Shown here piece by piece: positions 28,601 to 40,200 of a stretch of DNA of 64,000 bases. The stretch is from Oncomelania hupensis (taxonomy: Eukaryota; Mollusca; Gastropoda; Littorinimorpha; Pomatiopsidae). Within the stretch, counting starts at the first letter, position 1. The number at the start of each line of letters is the position of its first letter. The position numbers and the translations under genes were made by a program. The DNA lies in assembly GCA_036898135.1 (NCBI GenBank), contig CM072515.1, forward strand, positions 16,153,830-16,217,829, in the 5' to 3' direction. The notes beneath the pieces were generated by a model. It saw nothing but the letters and a program-made list of their open reading frames with translations. It made no database searches and was not told the origin of the DNA.

Positions 28601-31600
28601 AGTCTATGGTTCCTCTGGATCCCCTCGCGGGAGTTCGCAAGCGGCCGATTCAACGTTGGCTTTCATCCCGTTGGAGTCAGTCCTGCGATTCCTGGGACGC
28701 TCTTTTTCCGGTCACGGAGGACCTTCGCGCTTCTCTGCTTCCTTGGAGGAATGTTGATTGGCTTTCTTCGGGGGTTCCTATCTCCCCTCCGCTTCCGGTG
28801 GCCGAAATCTTCACGGATGCGTCTTTGGTCGGTTGGGGTGCGCATACCGGCAGCCTTTCAGCTCACGGTTTTTGGTCTCAGGACCAGCTGTCTTGGCATA
28901 TCAGTCGCCTGGAGATGGAAGCCGTTTGCCTGGCTCTTCATCGTTTTCTTCCCTTCCTGCCTCGGGGCCTCTTGCTCGTTCGCTCCGACAGTACCACTGT
29001 AGTTTCTCTCATCAACCACTTCGGGGGTACCCATTCCCCTGCTCTCTCCATGATGGTGGAGAGCCTCCTTTTGTGGTTAGCTGATTTCGATTGTACGCTT
29101 GTAGCCAAGCATGTCAGCGGCTCTGTCAATGTCTTAGCCGATCTTCCGAGTCGCCCTCATTGTGTGGTCCACACGGAATGGACGCTGTCCCACTCTGTTC
29201 TTCAACCGGTTTGGGCGGAGTGGTTTAAACCTCTGATCGATCTTTTTGCTACTCGTTACTCTTCCCGGCTACCCCTGTTTGTGTCGCCGGTCACAGACTG
29301 CCTGGCTTGGGCGGTGGACGCGTTGTCCATTTCTTGGGAGGGGTTGGAGGCTTATGCCTTCCCGCCATTCTCCCTCCTTCCGCAGGTTCTCAGGAAAGCC
29401 GAGGAGGAGTCTCCTTCTCTCATTCTCGTGGCTCCCTTTTGGCCAGCTCAGCCCTGGTTCCCCGATCTCCTTCGTCTTTCCCAGGGGCGGTGCATTCCTC
29501 TCGCTCTCGGGGCGAGATCGTTTCTGCAGCCTCGATCCGGGATTCCACACCGCAACCCAAGCGTTCTCCGTCTTCACGCTTGGCTGTTGTCCGGCCTTCT
29601 ATAAGAGGTTTCTGAGCTTCAGGAGGCCTCGGCAGGTTCCAGCTTGCATCCTGTTTCTGTCTTGCCATACTCGAGAGGATGGCTTCTTGGTGTCGGTTCT
29701 GTGGTCGCGGCCCTACAATCCTGGTCCTCTTCAGCCTGTTCAAGGTAAAGTTGTTTCAGATAAAGTTGCTTCCCTCCGTCCTTTTCGTGCTAATCTGCAC
29801 TTTTGAGTCATGGTATAGTATGTGAAATTAATATTAAAGTTTTATCTCTAAATTTATTATTAATAAGCATACTTACCATGACTCAATTTAATGTCCCTCC
29901 CACCTCCCCGCAGTTCCAAATAAGAAATGAGATATGCGGACCTTTATCGTGAGCGCTTAGACGCGTGTTATAGCACGAGACGCACGGGGAAGGTGGTTCA
30001 GGGGAAGCAACTCTATGACTGTTTTATTTTTGTCAGCTTCCGCTTGAGAGGCACTCACCTAGCAACGCCAATAACATTGCATTTTTGAGTCATGGTAAAT
30101 ATGCTTATTAATCATAAATTTAGAGATAAAATTTTAATTTTAAGCTGCTTGGAGTACTGTCAACACGTTTTTCAGGTAGGCAATTCTGGTATAGATGATT
30201 AGGCCATGCTGTCAAAAATCACACTAATTAGAACAACATATGGGTAGTGTTATTTTTTATGTTTATTGTTAGAATGACGCTAATTACTCTGAACAAATGC
30301 AGATCTATGTATAGGCTTTGCAGTCGAAAATACCACATGCACTTGGTCGATAATGCCACGTGCAGTTTGTGTGTGACGTCATGGTTTCGCAATAGTCTCG
30401 AAGTCCAATCAAGGCAAATCAAGGCTACTGGCTTGAAAATGAAATCTCTCCCGCATCATCACATATTTTGGTTATTTCTGATTATTTTATATCGACTAAT
30501 GTAGTGGGAGAGGTAAGCACATGGATTTGCAGTTTATGTGTGATAACCTGATAGATGTTCAAACATGAGTTAGAAGGCTTTTTGCATCTACAGCCATGTT
30601 TACAGGACCTTTAAAATAACTGTTAATCATCCAAATTTTGACTCGCATGCATAGCAATATGAGTCTATATATTCACCACTCCCCCCCCAAAAATCAAAAT
30701 TGTTGCAGATGTGTGCGAGAAGAGTCCTTAATAGTCCAAAAATGACATTTAAAAAATAAAAATAAAACTGTCTGTTCGCCGTTCACCGTATGGCGTCTCT
30801 GCAAAACTTGCAAGTGGATTAATATCTCGGAACTTATTTTAACTATCACAACCAAACTTGGTAAGATGGTGTACATTTATAAGACTTCATAAATGGTCAT
30901 TGAAAGAATTACTTCACTTCACAGTCAAGGTCACAGGGTCAACAAATGTAAATTTAAAAAATTAAAGTTTTCACATAATTTCACTTTTTTCCTAGGTTAT
31001 TAATATTGTGATTCTTTGATGCGTCCTGTCCTGTCCTGTCCCGTAACCCGGAGGTCGTAGGGGCACCACAGATGATCGTTTAACCAGCATACTCCATCTT
31101 TCTCTGTCCTCAGCAGCCCTGATGGCTTTGCTCAGTGTCGAACCAGTCCATTCTCGAATGTTGTCCTCCCACCCCTTTTTCGGTCTCCCTCTTCTTCTAC
31201 CTCTTTGCACTGTGTCTTGCAGAATAGTCTTTGCAAGGCCTGATGGATTTGGTGACGTGGCCATACCATCGGAGTTTCTGTTTCTTCACCACTGTGAGCA
31301 GGTCATCGTGTTGTCCAATGGCTTGTGTGATGGTCTGTCGGACTTCGTCGTTGGTGATGTGTTGGGTATAGGAAATGCCCAGAAGTCTTCTGTAGCACCT
31401 CATCTCCATGCTTTGTATTCTTCGTTGTAGATCTGCTGTGAGGGTCCATGCTTCGCAAGCATATAGGAAGATGGAGATGACAAGGGAGCGCAGCAGTCTT
31501 ACTTTGTAATGTAGACTGATGGTCCTGTCTTTCCAAATGGGCTTCAACCTTGTCAGGGCAGCAGTTGTTTGTGCGATCCTGGAGAGGACTTCCTGTCGGG

Positions 31601-34199
31601 ACCCATTGTCTGATACAATGGCTCCTAAATATTTGAAGCTATGCAATGTGTTGAGGGATTGGCCTTGGACTTTGATGTCTGTGTTGATGCCATTGATGTT
31701 GTTGGTCTTCTCTGAGCGCGACATTTCGGACCACTACTGCGTGTCGCTCGAGCTCTCGGTGCTCTGAGCGCGACATTTCGGACCACTACTGCGTGTCGCT
31801 CGAGCTCTCGGTGCTCAGGCCCCACCCCCCCCCCAAAAAAAAAAGCCGCGTCGTCAGTTCTCGGAACTTGAGGAAAGTGGATGTCATCGCGTTTCGGGCC
31901 GATGTTTCCCACGCCGTTGCCGCGCTTGCTTCCGAGAGCGACGAAACAGCAGACGCCTACAACCAGCGCCTGGCGCAGGTTCTCGACCGACATGCCCCTT
32001 GTGTCACGCGTCGTGTCTCCGAGAGGAAGTCCGTCCCATGGATGACAGCCGAAGTCATACAGGCCAAACGCGAACGGCGCCGAGCAGAGCGTGTGTGGAG
32101 GAAATCGGGGCTGACTGTCCACCGCGAGATTTTCTCCAACCACCGTAAGCGGGTCGCACGCCTTGTCCGTGGCGCCAAGACATCTTTTGTTCAGTTGAGG
32201 ATCGCCGAGTCAAACAGCTCGCGTGAACTTTTCCGCTTGAGCAATGAACTGATGGGTGTGGCTGCGAGCGGGGCGCTTCCTTCAAACATCCCTCCTGAGA
32301 GTCTTCCAGAGAGGTTTGGCGAGTTTTTCGTAGGCAAAATTGAGGACATCCGAAAAAGTCTTGATGCCGTTCCTCATACTGCGGGTGCTGCCAACTTGCC
32401 GAGCTTCTCTGGGACTCCTCTCTGTGCATTTCAACCAGTCACCATTGACGAAGTCAAAAAAGTCATTCTCAACATGCCCAAGAAATCCTGCTCTCTCGAC
32501 CCTCTGCCCTACAAGTTTTTCTTTGAATGTCTTGATGATCTCTTGCCTGTCATCACCTCCATCATGAACTCTTCACTCCAGTCTGGTTCTGTTCCTCCTT
32601 CGTTCAAACATGCTCTCATCATTCCTCTTCTGAAAAAAGCTACTCTCGATCCCGAAATACTGAAAAACTACCGACCTGTCTCCAACCTTCCGTTCCTCTC
32701 TAAAGTTCTTGAACGAATCATTCTCTCTCAACTCCTTTCTCATCTCCAGACCCACAACCTGCTTGAGCCGTTTCAATCAGCCTACAAAAAGAGCCACAGC
32801 ACTGAGACCGCGTTGCTGCTTGTAGTAAACGATCTGCTCATGGCGGCTGACCGAGGCCGGGTGTCCATTTTGACGCTGCTGGATTTATCCGCAGCCTTCG
32901 ACACTATAGACCATAACATTCTTTGTGCACGTCTCCAGTCGGTGTTTGGCTGCACTGGGACGGCTCTGGCTTGGTTCCGTTCATACCTCTCTGACCGCAC
33001 TCAATCTGTTCTTGTCAATGGCACTCAGTCTTCTTCTTTTCCTCTGAGGTTTGGAGTTCTGTTCTTGGACCTATCCTCTTCACCATGTACACTCAACCTC
33101 TCAGCTCAATCATCAAAACTTTCGATCATCTGTACCATTTCTTTGCTGATGACTCTCAAATTCACAACTCCGCTCCTCCAGCTGACATCCCCAGCCTTGC
33201 TGGTGATTTGTCGCGCTGCATCAGCTCTGTCGCAGACTGGATGGCAGAAAACAAGCTGAAGATGAATGATGATAAAACTGAAGTCATCGCCATTGGTACC
33301 AACAGCAAGCTCCGCCAGCTCTCGACACACTCTCTGCAAGTCAATGATGACTCTATCCCTTTCTCAACTTCTGCTCGGAATCTGGGTGTCCATGGAATCT
33401 CACATCAACAATCTCTGCAAATCTCTGAATTTCCATCTTCGTCGTATCAGCAAAATCCGCCAATATCTTTCTGTTGATTCTGCCAACAAGCTTGCTGTCT
33501 CCTTCATCCTTTCTAGGCTTGACTATTGCAACTCTCTCTTGGCTGGTCTTCCTAACAACAAACTTCAAAAACTTCAGCGCATTCAGAACCATGCCGCTCG
33601 GCTGGTGCTCCAACAATCCCGACGCGCTAGCGCCACTTCCGCTCTGACTGCTCTTCACTGGCTGCCAGTGAAAGCCAGAGTTGACTACAAAGTTGCCTCT
33701 ATTTGCTATCAGTCTCTTCATGACCAACATTTTCCTGTCTACCTCTCTGAACTTCTCAACCCTTACAAGCCAACCCGCATTCTTCGCTCTCAAGACGCTT
33801 CTCTTCTGACAGTTCCTCGCTACTCTCTTGGAACATTTGGCAAAAGAGCTTTTTCCGTCTATGCTCCTACCCTGTGGATCAAACTCCCATGCAGCCTTCG
33901 CCAATCTCCATCTCTTGACTCTTTCAAAGCCCAAATGAAAACCTATCTCTTCCTCTTACACCTTTAGAACATCCTCCCTTGCGGACAACCTGTTGCGCTG
34001 ATACCTGAAATGTGTGTGTGTAGGGGTGTGTGTGTGTGAATATGGGTGTGAATGTGTGTGTGTGTGAATGTGTGGGTGAATGCGTGTGTACGTGGATGCA
34101 TGTGCGTATGCGTGTACTTGTCTTAAAATTGTTTTGCTTTTTTAAATGACATTTGATCCCTCTTAACTTGTTTTCACTGTAAATGAAATTAGAAACTGC

Positions 34200-34251
<52 letters not shown>

Positions 34252-37200
34252 GTTATTGGTGTTGTTACTATTATTATGTGAATCACAAATATGTTTTCTT
34301 TTTAAACCAGATTAATGCCATTACACAAGCTTTTATTCTCTTCATCTGGCCTGTCATACGTTGTAACGATGTTTAGTTATTCAACGATTATTCTACTTTT
34401 AAAACTGCTGTATTTCACCACCATTTACACTTTACATCTTAGATGAGGCATTGTTGATCTGCCTCTTTTGGTATTAACGTCCCTCTCTTAAATTTTTTCT
34501 GTGAAATTATTCATTTATTTTATATAAGTTTATTGATTGATTGACTGATTTTATACTTTTATTTGTTGGTTTGTTACCTTTACTAGGTTTACATGTTGTC
34601 TTGTTTTTAAATGCAGAATAGATTTATTATGCGTGTGTATCTGTGTGTGGCTGCGTGTGATCAAGCGCTTTGTGAAGCATTTTATGTTTGAATTGCGCTA
34701 TACAAAATAAATTATTATTATTATTATTCTCTGCACTTATTTCCATTCCATAAGCCCTGGAGGTGGTGTCAAGCCTCTGTACCAGCTGTTCAGTTCTTGT
34801 TCCTCTCTAGCCAATCCATCAATGTCATCCACAAAATGAAGATCGGAGATTGCTCTACCCCCTATGCTGACTGTGCCTTCATGATCTGCAAGAGCATCTG
34901 ACATGATGCGCTCTAGGAAGATGTTGAAGAGTGTTGGAGAGAGTAGGAATCCTTGACGCACACCGATTGTTGTTCTGAACCAGTTCCCGATGGCGCTGTT
35001 GTGGAGGACTGCACTGGTAGCCTTGTCATACAGGCTTTTGATGACTTCAATAATTTTAGGGCTGATGTTGTACACTTTCATTGTTGCCCATAGAGCTGCA
35101 TGCCAGACTCGGTCAAACGCTTTCTTGAAGTCTATGAACACATGATATAGATGTTGTTGGTGCTGTAGGTATTTCTCACAGATTATTCTGAGGTTGAAAA
35201 TCTATTCAGTGGAATCCTGCTTGTTCTTCAGCTATGATTTGTTCAGCTTGGGGTTTCAACCTGTTGAGTATTATTTTCAGGAGGACCTTGCTGGGATGGC
35301 TGATGAGGCTGATGGTGCGGTAATTTTCACACTCCTAAAGGTTACCTTTTTTGGGAAGAGTGATGACAAGTGATTGGGTCCATGGTATAGGCCACTCCCC
35401 TCTCTGCCAGATCTTGTTACAGATAATGGTGAGGGCATCAATCATCGCTTCTCCTCCTGCTTTAAGCAGTTCCGCTGGTATGTTGTCCACTCCCGCTGAC
35501 TTCCCTTTCTTTAGCGATTGCACTGCTGCCTCAACTTCTTCTCGGAGAATTGGGAGGATTTCTTTTTCTTCTCTGTTCTCGGGACATGCTAGAACTGATG
35601 GGTCTACATTTGGTGTATGGTTGTAAAGGTCAGAGCAGTACTCTGTCCATCTGTCCAAAACTTCTTGTTCTTCTGTAAGGCACATGCCTGACTTGATTTG
35701 GATCGTGGAGACTTTGGGCTGTTTGACACTTGTCAGCCGCTTCTCAGTCTGGTAGGCCTTCTTGCCGTTGTTCTTTTTCAGACTTTGATGCGTAATAGAT
35801 ATTAATGAGACATAACATACTTTGCAAATTTGGTCAACCTCACTCCAAGGTCAAGGCCATTGGAGCTGTCCAAAGTCATTTAGTAAAGGTACTTTGAAGT
35901 GACCTTGATCCTGAACTATGAGAGATTTAAAGTCCAAACTTGTATTTAGAGATGATAGATTGATATTTCATTTGTGTTCCGTTTATGCGTTGATCTTGAA
36001 GGTCAAGGTCATTGTAGGCTTTTCAAAAACATAAAAAAATAGTTTATCCTACAGTAGAATCTTTAGTTATTTGATCATGAGCATGAGAGGTCATGTGAAG
36101 GTCAAGATCACTGAAGGTAATTTTTTTGGCATAATACAACTTTTGCTGTAGTTTGATTGTACATGAGTTTATTTGGAGCATGAGGTCAAGGTCATCTCAA
36201 AGTCAAGAGCACAAAAAGATCAAAGTTGGTATTCGCATTTCAATATCACCGTTTCTTTTTTTTTTCTTACTGGGCACTCATTTTTATGTTAAATATTGCA
36301 AGTTCCAGAAGGAGCATGTGAGTCATATGAGCTTTGCCCTTCTAGTTCTGTGGTCTTCTGGGAATTGCAAAAGTTAATAAAAATAATTTAAAAATGTAGG
36401 GGATTGCACTAACACTTCCAGTTTTGTTTTGTGGCTGGTACATGGAAAATGCTATTTCCACTGTTCCCAATATGTGTGTTCACTTCAAAATAATGTATAC
36501 CTGCAAATTGTTAGCTCAGTTTGGTATTTTGGATTCCTCAATCTGTGAAAATGAAGACTTGGTTTAGCCTTTCACCAAAACACAATCCTGTGTATTTTGA
36601 ATTCATTGGTTAGTAAAGTGTCTTGACCTTGATGGTGTGTTTTTGATACTCAGATACCTGATTCTGGAACGCGTGTCAGAGGAAAATCGCCAGAGGACTC
36701 ACATCATGAGCTCTTTTTTCTACAAACGCCTAATGCAGAGAGACAAGAACGTCCGGGGGGAACCAGACCGACCTAAATTAACGTAAGATTTTCGCATGTG
36801 TTTGCATAAATACATCTAGTATGATAAAAAAATGCCCTGAATACTTTGTAGGTTTGGGAATTTTTCTTGGAAAGTCAATCTATTTGCTTGAAAATATCCC
36901 GATATTTTCACTAAATGAAAACTTCAGCATCAAAGGCTGAATCAATTTACATGCGTTAAGTCTCAACCTGCTTAAAACTAGGTTCCTAGCAGTTTGTGAT
37001 TGTGGTGTTAATGTTGTTGAGCAAATGAATGGTATTTTTCTGGTTTTGTGTATGTGGTAATAATGTGTAACTTGTTTGTGCAGGTTGGCAGAAAAGCGTC
37101 ACATGAGAGTGAAGAAATGGACCAAGGATGTCGATATTTTCAGCAAGGACTTCATCATCATTCCTATCAATGAGCGGTTAGTTTATCTTTTGTAATGTTA

Positions 37201-40200
37201 CCTCACATTCATGTTCTCTAAATTGTAACTTTTTGACTCACATGCATAATAATGTGAGTCTATGTACTCAATCCCACCCATACCCCTCTCCCTCCACCCA
37301 AAAAAAAAAAAAAAAAATCAAGGCTTTTGCAAATCTGTGCGAGATTAGTCCCTCAACAGTCTAAAAATGATTTTTGTTAAAAACAAAATTGTCCATCCGA
37401 CCGTCTGACCGTCTGAAAAACTTTAAAGAGACAAAGTTCTTGGTCTATTTCAACTATCACAACCAAACTTGGTAAAGTGATGTGTACCCATTAGACCTTG
37501 AAAATAATCAGTGAATGAAAGACTTCACTTCAATGTCCCATGGTCATCAAATGTTAATCAAAAAATGAAAATATTTTGCCAAATTTCACTTTTTTCCTAG
37601 GTTTTTAATATTGAACATTATTCTTTGATGCATAATAGATATCAATGAGTCACACATACTATTTAAATTTGGTCAAGCTAACCACAAGCTGAAGGTCACT
37701 GGAGCTAAGTCGGTTTGTATAGGTACTTTGAAGTGACCTTGACCCTAAACTATGAGAGATATAAAGTCCAAACTTGTTGTATTTATAGATGATAGATTGA
37801 GCTTTCAGGTGTTCCATTTTTGCATTGATCTTGAAGGTCAAGGTCATTGTAGGCCTTGCAAAAGCATTAAAAAAAATAGGTCATCGTACAGTGGAATGGC
37901 TGTTTATTTAACAGATAGTATGCTACTATAGTGGGTTATTTGATCAGACATCATGAGAGGTCACATGAAGGTCAAGGTCAATATCACTGAAGGTCAAGGC
38001 CATCCCAAGGTCACCTTTTATTGCAGGGAGGGGTGTGGAAGGGGGGGGGGGGGGGAGGCATACTACAACTTTTTCTGTAATGTTTTTTAATAGCACATAT
38101 GTATTTTGAGCCGGAGGTCAAGGTCAAGAGCATAGAAAGATGAAAGTCGGTATTACTTTGCATTTTAATGCCACCATGGTTTTTTTTCTGGGCACTCATT
38201 TTCATGTTAAATAGTGCACGTTCCATAAGGACCATGTGAGTCATATGGGCATTGCCCTTCTAGCTTTGTTGTAGCTTAATTTAACCAGCAGTTGAATTTG
38301 TTGCAAGAATAAGTGATTGTTTGGTAATGTTCCAATTGTCATTTGTCATGTGTCAGAAGTGTATGTGGCCTGGTGGCGCAGTTGGTTTATCGCCAGTTTA
38401 TTATGCCAAAGGTCGCGGGTTCAATTCCCGCAAGGGGCAGTCTTATGTAACTTAAAGTTTTCTCACTCCCTTCCATAATGGTTTTGGATGCAGTCGATCT
38501 TAAAATTCAAAAATAAAATTGGATTTCCTTTCAGTCTTCTATTAGTGATCTCCCTGCCTTTACACCACATGTTTTGAGTGATAGATGTGTTTTTTTGTAT
38601 GTGACTGTGTAAAATACATGAGCCTATATGTTGGTACATATTGATGCACTTTGAGCCTGGTTAGTGATTTGTGGAAAAGCGCATCTATAGCATCCATTAT
38701 TATTAATATTGTTGTTATTATTAGTAGTAGTATGTGGTTTGTTTGCAGCTCTCACTGGTTCATGGCTATTGTGTGCTTTCCTGGCCTGCTACAGTCAGAG
38801 CAAATCAAGTACATCCCTTTCCCCATCCGGCCACTCCCACCACAACCTGTGTTGCCACCCTGTCTGCACTCTTCACCCCCCAGTGAGGAGCCTGATTCTC
38901 CTTCACAGAAATCAGAGGTGAGAACATCCACAGAGTGTGTACTGTGTGCAGAGGTGCCAACCAGTACGGATTGACCGTATTTAATTCCGGCAAAGTGAAT
39001 TAAATACGGAAATACGGTAGCTTTAATAAAAATACGGAGAAGAATTTGCCGATCGTTTATCCCTTTACCGGGCATAGCGGCCGAAAGTCTAAACATTTAA
39101 AACGCCCAAAAGCGTCCGTATCAACCACTGGTTATATTCTCGCGTTGTTTGAAAGATTGCGAGACTTCCGGCAATTGACTTCCGGTTTATTCTGTTGTGA
39201 AAACAATCGACTGCATTTCCACAAGTTTTCGCTTTAATGCGTTCGTTTTTTCGATTTAAAAAAAATAAATTTGTGTGAGTGTCTAAAATGGATGGTTTGG
39301 ATTCTTCGACTGATGAAGGAGAGTTTACAGGCTTCCATTTATCAGACATTAAAGTGAGATAAATAGACTTTAAGTCGGAGGAAGAGATCGGTACTGACAT
39401 TATGATTAGTGTCGGTAGCATGCGCGCATGCATCCGATCTTTCAGATGGGCAGGGAAGTAAAGAAGAGGAGGAGGCTTGTTTGGACTTTTTAAAACTTTT
39501 TTTTTGTAAACACATGGAGTAATAAAAAACAAGATATAACAAGAGAAGCATAAAAAGGTAGATAATCAAAAAAGAATTTATTTCTGTTCATTTTGCATTT
39601 TATTTCATTTAAATCTATGCACTAATACCTAAGATGTGGTGTTTTTACTAACGTACCCCGAAATATCTCTAAAATTATAAAATGTCTTGCCTGTTTAGAG
39701 CTAAAAAATAGACAGACTTGTTCCCAGTAAAGGGTAATCTTTGTCAGCGGTGCTTTTGTACCAGTTTCTGGTCTCATAATAGTACTCCTGCACTCACTGA
39801 ACATCGCTATATTCAATAAGCTGATTTTCATGGTGATTTTAGAGTAAAACAAGTGTGATGTTCAACAAGCTGATTTTCATCGTAATTTTAGAGGACTGAA
39901 AATAGCCTGCTGTTTCAGAGGGAGGGAAGCCTGTCGTTATTTTATAGTGTCATTGGATGGGTTTTGCGAGAAAAAAAATACTGACAAGTGTTAAAAAATA
40001 CTGACAAACGGGTCCTGTGTGGTATGCATGGTGTCAAGGGCAGTTAGACGTTCATGCATACTTAACGCACTGCTGTGGTTATGGGGTACATCATTTTTTA
40101 CATGAGTGAATAGGGCAGGTAAAGGGTTGTTGTGTGAATGTATGTAACCTGAGCTTGGCCCAATTAAACTGCTGCATGATGTGGTGTTTTAGGGTGACTC

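Larger units (their letters stand above)
24921..30138 (+). mobile_element. DIRS-class retrotransposon with inverted terminal repeats and internal complementary region
   Basis: The left ITR (about 24921-25112, CACATACTATACCATGACTC ...) is the inverse of the right ITR (about 29925-30138). The shared block covers GACTGTTTTATTTTTGTCAGC and GAGACGCACGGG. At 29798-29892 sits an internal region: its left half is complementary to the left outer end, and its right half (TTAATAAGCATACTTACCATGACTC) to the right outer end. This is the DIRS replication architecture. Coding content is gag-like, RT and RNase H. The expected methyltransferase and tyrosine recombinase are absent from the 200 bases between RNase H and the internal region. 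The coding part is clearly more GC-rich than its surroundings. Confidence 0.93.
31715..34726 (+). mobile_element. CR1/L2-like LINE inserted in the minus-strand LINE
   Basis: It is flanked by TTCTCTG (31708-31714 and 34727-34733). Plus-strand frames: [13 protein letters not shown] (end of endonuclease), [53 protein letters not shown], and, frameshifted near 33050, [10 protein letters not shown]; later [16 protein letters not shown] and [13 protein letters not shown]. It ends with AAGCGCTTTGTGAAGC and a (ATT)n tail. It is 5'-truncated inside the endonuclease and carries several frameshifts. Confidence 0.92.
31024..35782 (-). mobile_element. RTE-like/endonuclease-RT LINE, minus strand, itself interrupted
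   Basis: The target duplication CTTTGATGCG is at 31014-31023 and 35783-35792. Minus-strand coding pieces: 35685-35335 ([42 protein letters not shown]); 35141-34737 ([42 protein letters not shown]); then, beyond the nested LINE, 31714-31100 ([42 protein letters not shown]). It ends in a (CCTGT)n 3' tail at 31024-31040. The 5' endonuclease region is missing and the active-site motif is altered to FVDDID. Confidence 0.9.
30639..36346 (+). repeat. AAGGTCA-rich repeat, copy 2, split by LINEs
   Basis: The left part is 30639-31023 (TGACTCGCATGCATAGCAATATGAG ...) and the right part 35783-36346, ending GTGAGTCATATGAGCTTTGCCCTTCTAG. The two halves align with the unbroken copy at 37234-38263 on either side of TTTGATGC(A/G). 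The interruption is the minus-strand LINE, flanked by CTTTGATGCG. Confidence 0.88.

Noticed and set aside
31122..31430. Plus-strand ORF at 31122-31430
   Set aside because: Antisense shadow of the minus-strand LINE C-terminus.
38366..38450. tRNA gene from the A/B-box sequence
   Set aside because: The head continues into a SINE body shared with 828-1206 and does not form a clean cloverleaf; it is a SINE promoter, as are the SINE B heads.
38943..40021. TGTGTG as a target duplication of the CAGAGG element
   Set aside because: The right terminus of the element is missing and the motif is low-complexity, so the match may be chance or mark a later deletion.
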